Counted from the stretch's first letter, positions 1-8,187 are shown. The stretch is 64,000 bases of DNA from Gemmatimonadales bacterium (GCA_009840115.1 VXOJ01000049.1:1-64000); one strand, 5' to 3'. Program-made: numbers and translations. The notes: generated from the sequence alone by a model not told the origin.

Positions 1-635
1 CATCCCTGGCACATTGCGATGCCGCCGGGAGGGGGCGTCCACTCCATCGCCTCAGCCACGATGCAGAGGCAGTAGTCGGCGTAGTTCGGCTGGATCCTCG
101 CCGCTTCCTCCAGCGTCAAACCCATCTCGTCGAGCCATTCGGAGAAGCGCCCGTCATCGGCGAGTTCCCACGCGTACACGTTGTTGTCCGCGCCCGCGAT
201 CTCCCGGACGAGGTTCTCGCGACCGGACCTCTGAAGCAGGTAGGCCACCGCGCACGGCGTCCCGTGTTCGTCGACGAAGACGGGTACGCGGCCGCCGGCG
301 TGCGTATGGTTGTGCGGGAACTCCCCCCGCTCCCGGTACTCGCGCAGCCAGTTCAGGGCCGTGTTCCGTCGCTCCCGCTGCGCGGCGCTCAGGGCGTCCG
401 TCGCCTTTCGCCTCAGCGCCTCCTCGACGTCGCGCAGGTGCCCCTCGATCCGTCGGGCCTCCAGCACGGCGGGCTCGATCCGCGACGACATCGCGGCGAA
501 CCAATGGGGGACGGCCCCTGTCCGCGCCGCGGTGAGCCCGGACGCCTCTTCGCTGGCTTCACGCGGACCGCCAGAGGCGGCGAAGAGCAGGCACAGACCG
601 CCAATGGCGGCAACGGCTCTCGAAGAAGTGGACAT
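1..635 (-). CDS. Secreted protein of unknown function, 3' end cut by window edge
   Basis: An uninterrupted frame runs from an ATG at 635 off the left end, giving about 211 visible residues. A GGGAG ribosome site lies 8 nt before the ATG. Residues 1-23 form a basic/hydrophobic signal peptide with no lipobox. A helical, Arg/Glu-rich stretch follows, then a conserved-looking core containing VPVFVDEHGTPCAVAYLL (about residues 117-134) and EWLDEMGLTLEEAARIQP. From memory this core occurs in uncharacterised exported proteins of Gemmatimonadota and Myxococcota, but I know of no assigned function. Near the break there are closely spaced cysteines (YCLC). The gene sits alone, 116 bp upstream of the end of the neighbouring repair gene. 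Confidence 0.75.
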   Translation of the reverse strand, partial: MSTSSRAVAAIGGLCLLFAASGGPREASEEASGLTAARTGAVPHWFAAMSSRIEPAVLEARRIEGHLRDVEEALRRKATDALSAAQRERRNTALNWLREYRERGEFPHNHTHAGGRVPVFVDEHGTPCAVAYLLQRSGRENLVREIAGADNNVYAWELADDGRFSEWLDEMGLTLEEAARIQPNYADYCLCIVAEAMEWTPPPGGIAMCQG

Positions 636-750
636 GGCTGCGGCTCCCGTGAAGGCCTCCCCCTTCCGGCGGCCGCGTGCAGGCACGGCGCCGGGACCCC
701 ATCCCTTGACGTACCGGCGGCACCCGTCGGAGTTCCGGCTTCCCGGCGGG

Positions 751-1473
751 TCAGGCGAGCGGCATCTCGGTCTGGCCGTGGGAGCGGAGGAGATCGGTCC
801 GGCCCTCAATGTCGAGGAGCGCGCGCTTGTAGCGGAGTCCGCCCGTGTATCCCCCCAGCGTCCGGTCGGTCCGGACGACCCGGTGACACGGCACGATGAT
901 CGGTATCGGGTTCCGGCCGAGCGCGTTGCCCACCGCACGCGATGCCTTCGGACGGCCGATTCGCCGGGCGATCTCCGTGTACGTCACCGTCTCGCCGAAC
1001 TCGAGTCCGGAGGCGGCGTCCAGCACGGCCTGCTGGAAGTCTCCCAGTCCCGCGAGGTCGACGAAGAGATCGAACCGAGCGCGGAGTCGGCCGAAGTACT
1101 CCGTCAGTTGTTCTTCCGCGGGGTCGAGTCGGTCGGTATCGCGCACCACGGGTGTCGACGGGTACCGGTGCTCGAGGCCGGCGACGAACGCGTCGTCGCC
1201 CTCATCCTGCCACGAGAGCGCGACCAGTCCACCCGTGCTCGCCGCGACCCGCATGGCGCCGAAGGGCGAACCGAAGCGGCGCCAGCGGATGACCCGGCCA
1301 TCTCGGAGGTTCTCCGCGGAGAGATGCAGAATCCGGTACTCCACCGCGCGCTCCCGGCAGACCGGGCACGCCGCCATGCGTTCGGCGAGCTTCCGAGCGG
1401 CGTCCGCATCCGGGTCGTCCAGGACCCAGGCGATGACGTCTTCTTCGTGACAGGTCGTGCAACGTCGCATCAT
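751..1473 (-). CDS. Anti-sigma-like Cys domain fused to O6-alkylguanine-DNA alkyltransferase
   Basis: This is a 240-residue fusion. Residues 1-45 contain C5-x2-C8-H9 and C36-x2-C39 around short helices, laid out like the zinc-binding anti-sigma (ZAS/zf-HC2) domain. The canonical His of H-x3-C is replaced by Arg, and the N-terminal CxxCH could supply ligands instead. Residues 70-135 resemble the N-terminal ribonuclease-H-like lobe of alkyltransferases. Residues 140-228 are the DNA-binding/active-site domain, with FQQAVLDA, RAVGNALGRNP and the suicide-cysteine motif PCHRV at C196. The family transfers alkyl groups from O6-alkylguanine irreversibly onto that Cys. The ATG overlaps the stop of the ECF sigma gene (ATGA), so the two are translationally coupled. 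The alkyltransferase call is firm; the anti-sigma role is inference. Confidence 0.9.
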   Translation of the reverse strand: MMRRCTTCHEEDVIAWVLDDPDADAARKLAERMAACPVCRERAVEYRILHLSAENLRDGRVIRWRRFGSPFGAMRVAASTGGLVALSWQDEGDDAFVAGLEHRYPSTPVVRDTDRLDPAEEQLTEYFGRLRARFDLFVDLAGLGDFQQAVLDAASGLEFGETVTYTEIARRIGRPKASRAVGNALGRNPIPIIVPCHRVVRTDRTLGGYTGGLRYKRALLDIEGRTDLLRSHGQTEMPLA

Positions 1474-2012
1474 ATCGGCCCCTCCTCGCGCCACACCTCG
1501 GCGAGGTCGCGGCGCAGCTTTTTCATCCCCTGATAGACGTTCGCTCTCGCGGCTTCGGGGGAGGCCTCCATCCGGCGCGCGATCGTCGCGTAGTCCAACC
1601 GCTCGATCCAGCGGAGCCAGACGGCGTCCCGCTGACGTCGGGGGAGTGCCGCGACACCCTTCCGGACGCGCGCCGCGGCGGCTTCGGAGAGCCGACCGCC
1701 GGCGGCATCGGTCGCGGCCAGGGAGGCGGGCCTCACCTCGTCCGCGTGCGCCACGAGCAACGCCGAGCGCCGGCGGCGCGTGGCCAGGTGGTCGAGCGCC
1801 CGCCGGGTCGCGACGCGATACAACCATGCGCGGATGTTCACGGCGTCTCCCGCCTCGGGCCGCGCGCGGAGCGCCGCCACCCACAGGTCCTGCACGATAT
1901 CGCCCGCTTCCTCCGCGTCCCCCAGCATCGCGGCCACATGGCGCCGCAATTCGGGGCCGTAACGTTCGGACCAGTCCTTCACCCGCCGTTCCGGCTCAGC
2001 CGCTGTGGTCAT
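1470..2012 (-). CDS. ECF-type RNA polymerase sigma factor
   Basis: This 180-residue protein has region 2 (AGDIVQDLWVAALRARP, then NIRAWLYRVATRRALDHL) and region 4 (LPRRQRDAVWLRWIERLDYA, then a helix-turn-helix around IARRMEASPEAARANVYQ). It has no regions 1 or 3, the hallmark of ECF sigma factors. The frame is open further upstream, but the ATG at 2012 has GGAG and AAGG just before it and begins directly ahead of region 2. The stop overlaps the start of the Cys-domain/alkyltransferase gene by 4 bp. ECF sigma genes are usually followed by their anti-sigma gene, which is why that neighbour's N-terminus matters. The target promoters cannot be deduced here. Confidence 0.93.
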   Translation of the reverse strand: MTTAAEPERRVKDWSERYGPELRRHVAAMLGDAEEAGDIVQDLWVAALRARPEAGDAVNIRAWLYRVATRRALDHLATRRRRSALLVAHADEVRPASLAATDAAGGRLSEAAAARVRKGVAALPRRQRDAVWLRWIERLDYATIARRMEASPEAARANVYQGMKKLRRDLAEVWREEGPI

Positions 2013-2223
2013 GCGCCTTGACTCCACCTCGTCCTCCGCCTTCTCCCTCGTTCTCACTCCATTGAACGTACTGTGCCGGAATCCGTGAAACGGGACCCCC
2101 TGTGAACTGGCCGCGCGCGCGCGTGAATCGTACCGTGTCGGCCCGAAGCCCCACCGGAGGCTTGAAGCGTACAGCGGCGGCGAAGGCGCCGCCCGACATC
2201 CAACCGCCAGGACCGAGGCTCTC

Positions 2224-3363
2224 TTGAAATCAGCACATATCGGACCCGTATCGTCCCCGACCTGCATCGCGGTCTCACTCACGGCCGCCTTCCTCACCAC
2301 GGCCTGTGCCGGTAACGCCGGAGAGGAAGCCGAGGCCGCGACCCACGAGAACGGCGCCGAGAACGCCGCCGTGATCCGCGATCCACTCCCGGGAGAACGG
2401 CGCTTCGCCAGTCTGGCTCAACTCACCTTCGAGGGGGAGAACGCCGAGGCCTACTACTCCTCCGACGGACAGCGGCTGATCTTCCAGCGCCGCCACGAGG
2501 GCGAGTACGAGTGCGATCAGATCTTCACCATCGGGGTCGAGGGCGGCGACCCGCAGCTCGTTTCGACGGGGCTGGGCCGGACCACGTGCTCCTACTTCTT
2601 CCCCGACGATTCGCGGATCGTCTACAGTTCCACGCATCACGCGGCGCCCGAGTGCCCTCCGCCGCCCGACATGCGACGCGGGTACGTGTGGCCGCTCTAC
2701 GACTTCGACATCTACACGGCGAACCCGGACGGTTCCGACGTCCAGCCGATCTTCTCGAGTCCCGGCTACGACGCGGAGGCGACCCTCGCTCCGGACGGGT
2801 CGCGGATCGTCTTCACCTCGACGCGCGACGGAGACCTGGACATCTACACGATGAACCCCGACGGCTCCGACGTCCGGCAGCTCACGAACGAACCCGGATA
2901 CGATGGCGGGCCTTTCTTCTCCCCGGACGGATCGAAGATCGTCTACCGGGCGAGATACCCGGAGAGCGAGGAGGAACTCGGGGACTACCAGGCGCTCCTG
3001 GCCGAGGGTCTCGTCCGGCCCGGCGTGCTCGACATCTACGTGATGGACGCGGACGGCTCGAACCGGGTGCGTCTCACGGACAACGGGGCCGCGAACTTCG
3101 CCCCCTTCTTCCACCCGAGCGGCGAGAAGGTGATCTTCGCTTCGAACCTGAACGAGGACGATCCTCGCAGCCGCAATTTCGATCTCTTCCTCGTGAACCT
3201 GGACGGCACGGGGCTGGAGCAGGTGACGTTCAGCGAGGACTTCGAGAGCTTCCCGATGTTCAGCCCGGACGGCCGTTATCTCGTGTTCGGATCGAACCGG
3301 CACGGATCCCACCTGGGCAACACGAACATCTTCATCGCGGAGTGGATCGACGATCTGCCCTAG
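2224..3363 (+). CDS. PD40/TolB-like beta-propeller lipoprotein
   Basis: This 379-residue protein starts with TTG, with GAGG 6 nt upstream. A signal peptide ends in a lipobox (LTTAC, C28), so it should be a lipid-anchored envelope protein. At least five WD40-like/PD40 blades follow, recognisable by repeats such as APDGSRIVFTSTRDGDLDIY and SPDGSKIVYRARYP. The same fold occurs in TolB and in the N-terminal propeller of prolyl oligopeptidases. There is no peptidase domain after the propeller, so a binding or scaffold role is more likely than catalysis. It is transcribed divergently from the sigma gene; the 211-bp gap probably carries both promoters, though I see no clear -35/-10 pair. Confidence 0.85.
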   Translation: MKSAHIGPVSSPTCIAVSLTAAFLTTACAGNAGEEAEAATHENGAENAAVIRDPLPGERRFASLAQLTFEGENAEAYYSSDGQRLIFQRRHEGEYECDQIFTIGVEGGDPQLVSTGLGRTTCSYFFPDDSRIVYSSTHHAAPECPPPPDMRRGYVWPLYDFDIYTANPDGSDVQPIFSSPGYDAEATLAPDGSRIVFTSTRDGDLDIYTMNPDGSDVRQLTNEPGYDGGPFFSPDGSKIVYRARYPESEEELGDYQALLAEGLVRPGVLDIYVMDADGSNRVRLTDNGAANFAPFFHPSGEKVIFASNLNEDDPRSRNFDLFLVNLDGTGLEQVTFSEDFESFPMFSPDGRYLVFGSNRHGSHLGNTNIFIAEWIDDLP

Positions 3364-3494
3364 GTGGCGACACCGCACCCGCTGTCCGTGACCGCCGGTG
3401 ACCGACTTCGCCCGCGGACCGTCTAGTCCTTGAAGACAGTCCCGGCGGCGAACCGGCCGCCCGGGGCGGGGATCGGGAAACACGGGAGCTTGGG

Positions 3495-5765
3495 ATGCGG
3501 TTCGCAAAGGCGGCAGGAAACTCCGGAGCGCCCCGGCGGTTGCGGGGCCGGCGGCGGGTGTGGGCGGTCGGGTTGGCGTGGGGCACCTCGTTCGTCGCGC
3601 CCCCGGTCTCCGCCCAGGAGGCGGGGACCCCGATCGACTATGACGCCGCGATCGCGCAGAGCGGGATCGACGGCAGCTACGGATACGTCCGTGCCCTGGA
3701 CGGGTCCGCGACGCTCATTCAGGGAGACACCCGGGAGCGCGTTCAGCTCGCGGTGAACGAACCTGTCCTCGCCGGCGACCGAATCTTCGCGTCCGGCGAA
3801 TCGCGCGTCGAAATCTCGCTCGCCGACGGGAACCTCGTTCGGATCGGGGACCGGGCGGAACTTCTCTTCCGCGCGCTCGCCAACTCTCCGGATACGAGCG
3901 ATCCCGCATCCATCCTCGAACTCCTGCGCGGGTCGCTGCAACTCGTAGTGCCCGCGAACCCGCCGGACTCCGAGTGGCCCTCGGTCGTGACGCCGAACGC
4001 GACGATCCGGCCGCGGGGAGCCGGTTCCTTCCTGATCGTGGTCGACGACGAGCGCCGCAGCGAGGTCGTCGTGCGCGACGGGCTGGCGGAAGTCACGACA
4101 GAGACGGAACTCGCCGAGGTCCGCCGCGGAGAGAGCCTCTTCGTCGAAGGTGCGCGAGGGGACCGGCTCCGCTTCGCGGCGGCCCCGGGTCTCGATCGCC
4201 TGGAAGCGTGGGGCCAGGGGCTCGGGGACGACGTGTCCGGCGAGTACACGGCTCATGTGGATCCGGATCTCCACTACGCCGCGTCTTCGCTCGGCGGGCA
4301 CGGATCGTGGGTACACGTCGACGCGGGGGTTGCCTGGCGGCCGCGCGTGTCGACGGGCTGGGCGCCGTACCGGCACGGGCGCTGGCGACACACGCCCAGC
4401 GGGATGTTCTGGGTCTCGTACGAACCATGGGGCTGGGTGCCCTATCACTACGGGTACTGGGACCTCGATCCCGACTGGGGGTGGATCTGGTTCCCGGGCC
4501 AGCGTTTCGCCGTCGCGCACGTGTACTGGTACTGGGGTCCGAGCTACGCGGGCTGGATTCCATCGGGCTACTACTGGCGCCACTACCGGAACTACTACGG
4601 GAGCAGCTGGGGCTTTCACTTCGGGGTCTACGGACACATCGGGGGCGGCTTCGGGCGCTATCGGCACTGGACCTTCCTGCCGCACGGCCGCCTCGGACAC
4701 CGGCGACAGCACTTCTACTCGGTGAGCGGCTCGGACTTCGGTCGCGGGCGGAAGGCGGTCGAGCGCGGCGTGTTGCTGACGGACTCCCGCCTGCTCGGGC
4801 GCGAGGCGCGGCGGCGGCCCGCGCAGACCCTGGCGAGCCTGCGGCGCGCGGTCTCGCGCGACGGGAGAACGGCCGTGGATGCGAACGGCTTCATCGATCG
4901 CGGCACGAGTCTGCCGCGGGAGGTCGAACGCGTCGTGCTGCGAGGGCGCGATGGCCGGTCGGCCCGCCCACGCGACGCGACCGCAGGGGCGCCGAGCGGC
5001 ACCTCGCGGACGGCCGGCTCACCGCCTGTCCGCGTGACCACGCGGTCGCCGGAGGCCGGCACGTTGCGGCTGGAGCGGGCCGGTGTGCAGCGAACGACGG
5101 AGCCCGGCGTGCGGCGGGCGACGCAGCGGGCCGGCGTGCAGCGGGCGACGCCGCCCGCGGCCGGAACCGGCGCCCGCCCGGCGATCCGCCGACCCACGGC
5201 ACGGGATGTATCCGACACCGCGAGACGCCCCGCCGTGCGGCCCACGACGCGGACGGGCTCCGGCGGCGTGCAGCGCGCATCCCCGCGGACGGGTGACGAC
5301 GGCGTTCGTCGGATCGTCCGTCCGCGGACGGCGCGGGAGTCGCCGGCCGTTCGGCGGACGGGGGGCACGGCGACGCGGCCGACGGCACGGTCCAACACGG
5401 CGCGACCGACCGTGCGCTCCGCACCGGCACGGCCGGCGGTGCGGCCCACGACGGCGAGGCCCTCCCGACCGACCGTTCGCCGCCCGTCGTCCACCACGAG
5501 ACCCGTGACCCGGCAATCCGCCCCGCGGCCGCCGCGGCCGGCGGTGCGGCCGCCCGGCCCGTCGAGGTCGAGTGGCACCGTCAGTCGTTCCGGCGGCGGG
5601 TCCCGATCCGGGGGTGCGGTCCGCCGCTCCGGCGGCGGGTCCCGATCCGGGGGCGCGGTCCGTCGTTCCGGCGGCGGGTCCCGGTCCGGGGGCGCGGTCC
5701 GCCGCTCCGGCGGCAGCACGCGGTCGACAGGCGCCGCCCGCGCACGCGGCCGGTCCGGAGGCTAG
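3495..5765 (+). CDS. FecR-like / DUF6600-type secreted protein with long cationic tail
   Basis: This 756-residue exported protein has GGGAG 6 nt ahead of its ATG and a signal peptide ending near VSAQEAG. Residues about 55-230 form a FecR-like beta domain. Residues about 255-400 are rich in Tyr, Trp and Gly with recurring motifs such as GWAPYRHGRW, WVSYEPWGWVPYHYGYW and GWIPSGYY, as in DUF6600 proteins (family recalled, not searched). From about residue 460 to the end the chain is low-complexity and strongly basic (VRPTTAR, GVQRAT, RSGGGSRSGGA). The fold suggests an envelope or surface protein; the tail could bind polyanions such as LPS, extracellular DNA or polysaccharide. No enzyme motif is visible. 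Confidence 0.8.
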   Translation: MRFAKAAGNSGAPRRLRGRRRVWAVGLAWGTSFVAPPVSAQEAGTPIDYDAAIAQSGIDGSYGYVRALDGSATLIQGDTRERVQLAVNEPVLAGDRIFASGESRVEISLADGNLVRIGDRAELLFRALANSPDTSDPASILELLRGSLQLVVPANPPDSEWPSVVTPNATIRPRGAGSFLIVVDDERRSEVVVRDGLAEVTTETELAEVRRGESLFVEGARGDRLRFAAAPGLDRLEAWGQGLGDDVSGEYTAHVDPDLHYAASSLGGHGSWVHVDAGVAWRPRVSTGWAPYRHGRWRHTPSGMFWVSYEPWGWVPYHYGYWDLDPDWGWIWFPGQRFAVAHVYWYWGPSYAGWIPSGYYWRHYRNYYGSSWGFHFGVYGHIGGGFGRYRHWTFLPHGRLGHRRQHFYSVSGSDFGRGRKAVERGVLLTDSRLLGREARRRPAQTLASLRRAVSRDGRTAVDANGFIDRGTSLPREVERVVLRGRDGRSARPRDATAGAPSGTSRTAGSPPVRVTTRSPEAGTLRLERAGVQRTTEPGVRRATQRAGVQRATPPAAGTGARPAIRRPTARDVSDTARRPAVRPTTRTGSGGVQRASPRTGDDGVRRIVRPRTARESPAVRRTGGTATRPTARSNTARPTVRSAPARPAVRPTTARPSRPTVRRPSSTTRPVTRQSAPRPPRPAVRPPGPSRSSGTVSRSGGGSRSGGAVRRSGGGSRSGGAVRRSGGGSRSGGAVRRSGGSTRSTGAARARGRSGG
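5580..5735 (+). repeat. 39-bp in-frame tandem repeat, about 4 copies
   Basis: Three near-identical 39-bp units (5580-5618, 5619-5657, 5658-5696) and a fourth diverged one (5697-5735) encode the 13-residue unit VRRSGGGSRSGGA at the C-terminus of the FecR-like protein. Differences between copies are mostly synonymous, which points to slippage or recombination under protein-level constraint. Copy number may vary between strains. Confidence 0.9.
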
Positions 5766-5775
5766 CAGTCCGAGA

Positions 5776-6345
5776 TCAGGGGTCCGGCCACACGGCCGGG
5801 TCCCGCTCCATCTCGGGCTCCGGTTCGACGCCGAGCGCCTCGACCATGCGCACGTAGTAGTTGAAGAAGCCGACGACCTCCGTCGCGGTCAGAATCTGCG
5901 CGTCGGTCCAGCCGACCTCCCGCAACCCGTCGATGTCCCGCCGAGCCGTGGAGGCCGGCTCGCGCGTGATCGCCACCGCATAGTCCATCAGCCGGCGTGT
6001 CTTCGCATCGAGTCCCGCCGTCCGATAGTCGCTCCGGATCGCGCGGGCCAGGTCATCGTCCCCGGTGGCCTGACGGAGATCCTCTCCGTGCGCCTCCGTT
6101 CAGTAGAAGCAGTCGAGTTCGCGCGAGGTCACAGTCGCGAGCATCTCGCGCACGTCCCGCCCCAGCGGTCCCGGCGCCAGCATCAACGTCTCGTAGAGCC
6201 GGATGGAGGCACGCATGACGGGCGGGTTCAGGCTCTGAATGCCGATCACGTTGAAGACGCGCCCCGCGCGGCGGACGGCCTTTTCGTATTCGCGGGCGAC
6301 GAGCCCGTCCGCTTCGTCGGGATCTACCGTCTCGATATGCGGCAT
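5776..6345 (-). CDS. AhpD-like peroxidase-related selenoprotein (UGA = Sec82)
   Basis: Reading through one in-frame TGA (6102-6100) gives a complete 189-residue carboxymuconolactone decarboxylase/AhpD-fold protein. GGAGG lies 5 nt before its ATG. The N-terminal half ends ...TVTSRELDCFY and the continuation is TEAHGEDLRQATG, so the TGA falls exactly at the second active-site cysteine of the family motif CxxCxxxH, making C79-x2-U82-x3-H86. The rest (RLMDYAVAITREP, FFNYYVRMVEALG) matches the TIGR01926-type peroxidase-related enzymes. These act on peroxides through a thiol (here selenol) relay. A SECIS-like hairpin follows the UGA. A random nonsense mutation at precisely this residue, with an intact frame on both sides, is improbable. 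Termination would yield only an 81-residue fragment lacking the active site. Confidence 0.9.
6073..6089 (-). promoter_or_regulatory. Putative bacterial SECIS hairpin after UGA of the AhpD-like gene
   Basis: On the minus strand the mRNA contains ACGGAGA-GGA-UCUCCGU, a perfect 7-bp stem with loop GGA. The loop begins 17 nt after the UGA. Bacterial SECIS elements recognised by SelB are stem-loops starting immediately 3' of the UGA, with the apical loop about 16-37 nt downstream and a G among its first two bases; both conditions hold. The hairpin lies inside the coding sequence. Confidence 0.75.
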
Positions 6346-6405
6346 GTCGCCTCCTGTGGGCGATGGATCCGGGGTGCGAACCGGCTCATCGGCGGAACCG
6401 GCGCC

Positions 6406-7434
6406 TCAGCGTACGAGGAAGCCGTCCCGCCACGGATCCTCCGGGTCGACGAGGAACTCGTGGCGGCCCGTGACCCAGGCCCGGCCGCCCACCTCCGGCA
6501 CGACGGCCGCGTGCCCGCCGACCGACGTCGTGTCCACGACGCGCCCGCTGAACCGGCCGCCGATGATGCTCTCGACGATGATCTCCGAATCCCCGGAGTA
6601 CTCACCCCGTGCGCCAAGGATGGCGAGGCGGCCGCTTACGGCGGTCCCGGTCGGGCTTCGGTCGAGTTCCCCGTCCGCGAAGATGCAGACGTGGCGCGAG
6701 TGGTGCGCGGCGTCTGCCGCCGCACCGGTAAAGACGGTGCCATAGAGGAACCCGAGATCGGGATCGTCCGGATGCGCGATGTCGCCGGCGGCGGACGAGG
6801 ACACCGCTCCCGTGATCCGGCGACCCGCGTCGATGAGGTCGGCCGCGCCGCCGGGGGTGAGGGGGAGCCCGAGCGCGTCCGCGTCGACGTAGGCGTAGAA
6901 GGCCCCGCCGAAGGCGAGGTCGTATGACACGGCGCCCAGCCCCTCGACCTCCACGGCCTGCCCAAGCGCGGGCGCGAAGGAAGGCACGTTGACGAACCGG
7001 ACCTCCCGGACCCGTTCGCCGTCCAGGATTGCGGTGGCGCGCACGAGCCCGGCAGGCGTATCGATCGCCACGGGCCGCTCCCTGCCCGACCCGTCGATCC
7101 AGCCGGCTTCGACGGCGATCTTCGCCACGCCGATGATCCCGTGACCGCACATCGTCGAATACCCCTCGTTGTGCATGAAAAGGACGGAAAAGTCCGATCC
7201 GGGCCGCACGGGAGGCATCACGAGGCAGCCGTACATGTCCGCGTGCCCGCGCGGTTCCCACATCAGCGCGCGGCGGACTTCGTCGTGGTCCGCCCGCGCG
7301 ACGCGACGCCGCGCGAGGACCGTGTCTCCCTGCAGCTCCGGGAAGCCCGCCACGATGATGCGCAGCGGCTCTCCCTCGGTGTGAGCGTCGATCGTCTCGA
7401 TGCGCAGCCAGTGCTCGGGCGCGGTCCAGGTCAT
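6406..7434 (-). CDS. Trans-3-hydroxy-L-proline dehydratase (proline racemase superfamily)
   Basis: This 342-residue protein of the proline racemase fold has GGAGG 7 nt before its ATG. The first catalytic residue is present in STMCGHGIIG (C96). The second motif reads DRSPTGTAVSG, with Thr262 in place of the second catalytic Cys. In this superfamily Cys/Cys proteins are proline racemases or 4-hydroxyproline epimerases, whereas Cys/Thr proteins are trans-3-hydroxy-L-proline dehydratases (EC 4.2.1.77), which make delta1-pyrroline-2-carboxylate. The Cys/Thr pair supports the dehydratase call. It is divergent from a MIP channel gene 129 bp away. Hydroxyproline would point to collagen- or wall-derived peptides as a food source. 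Confidence 0.85.
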   Translation of the reverse strand: MTWTAPEHWLRIETIDAHTEGEPLRIIVAGFPELQGDTVLARRRVARADHDEVRRALMWEPRGHADMYGCLVMPPVRPGSDFSVLFMHNEGYSTMCGHGIIGVAKIAVEAGWIDGSGRERPVAIDTPAGLVRATAILDGERVREVRFVNVPSFAPALGQAVEVEGLGAVSYDLAFGGAFYAYVDADALGLPLTPGGAADLIDAGRRITGAVSSSAAGDIAHPDDPDLGFLYGTVFTGAAADAAHHSRHVCIFADGELDRSPTGTAVSGRLAILGARGEYSGDSEIIVESIIGGRFSGRVVDTTSVGGHAAVVPEVGGRAWVTGRHEFLVDPEDPWRDGFLVR

Positions 7435-7563
7435 GTGAACTCCTCCGTGAGGCAGTGGCCCCCGGCGACGGAATCGTCGTATGCTGGCGCCGCTGATCTT
7501 ACATCCCGCCGCCGAAGTCCGCTCCGGTGGCGGCTCGCCGTACCGCGCAAGCAGGGAGAAGGC

Positions 7564-8187
7564 ATGAGGCCGAGGCCTGTCGCCGCCGAACTCGTGGGCA
7601 CGTTCGCGCTCGCGCTGTCCGTATCGATCTCCGTCAACAACCCCGGTTTTCCCATCCCGACGCCAGCGATGGCGGGACTCACGCTGGGGGTTCTGGTTCA
7701 CCTGCTCGGGCCTGTCTCGGGCTGCCTGCTCAACCCGGCGGTGACGATCGCCATCTGGTCGATCGGCAGGCTCGAGGCGAAGGACGCCGGCTCGTTCATC
7801 GCGGCGCAGTTTGCGGGGGCCGGACTGGCCCTCGCCCTCGGCAGCGCCCTGTTCGCCGACCGCGTCCCGCTCCCCGTGGACGCTTCGGCCGGCACCGGCG
7901 TGGCCGAGTTGCTGGGCGCCGCGTTGCTCGCCTTCACGATCGCGGCCGTCTTCATGGGCCGGATCCCGGCCCGGCTGACCGGCGCCGTCATCGGCGCGGC
8001 GCTGGTCGTGGCGATCTCGTGGGCCGCGCACGGATCGAACGGCGTGCTCAACCCCGCGGTCGCCCTCGGGATCGGATCCCTCTCGCTCCCCTACATCTGG
8101 GGCCCGGTGGCCGGCGCCCTGATCGGCGCGCACCTGTCCCGGTACGTGTGTGACCCGGGCGGCCGGACGACCCGGGTCGATTCCTAG
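7564..8187 (+). CDS. MIP/aquaporin-family channel
   Basis: This 207-residue membrane protein has GGGAGAAGG in front of its ATG. It shows about six hydrophobic helices in two inverted halves, each with an NPA loop: LLNPAVTI near residue 58 and VLNPAVAL near residue 162. It is shorter than most aquaporins (about 230-280). The second loop is NPAVA rather than NPARS, so the selectivity-filter Arg of water and glycerol channels is absent and the substrate is uncertain. The divergent position next to the hydroxyproline dehydratase may be coincidental. Its stop overlaps the convergent VOC gene by 4 bp. Confidence 0.85.
   Translation: MRPRPVAAELVGTFALALSVSISVNNPGFPIPTPAMAGLTLGVLVHLLGPVSGCLLNPAVTIAIWSIGRLEAKDAGSFIAAQFAGAGLALALGSALFADRVPLPVDASAGTGVAELLGAALLAFTIAAVFMGRIPARLTGAVIGAALVVAISWAAHGSNGVLNPAVALGIGSLSLPYIWGPVAGALIGAHLSRYVCDPGGRTTRVDS

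Noticed and set aside
2275-3507. 410-codon minus-strand frame opposite the PD40 lipoprotein
   Set aside because: The plus strand has repeated propeller blades and a lipobox; the antisense product is a mirror of those repeats.
5988-6100. Two separate short genes or a pseudogene at the AhpD-like locus
   Set aside because: The interrupting TGA coincides with an active-site Cys, the frame is unbroken, and a SECIS-like hairpin follows, so one selenoprotein is a better explanation.
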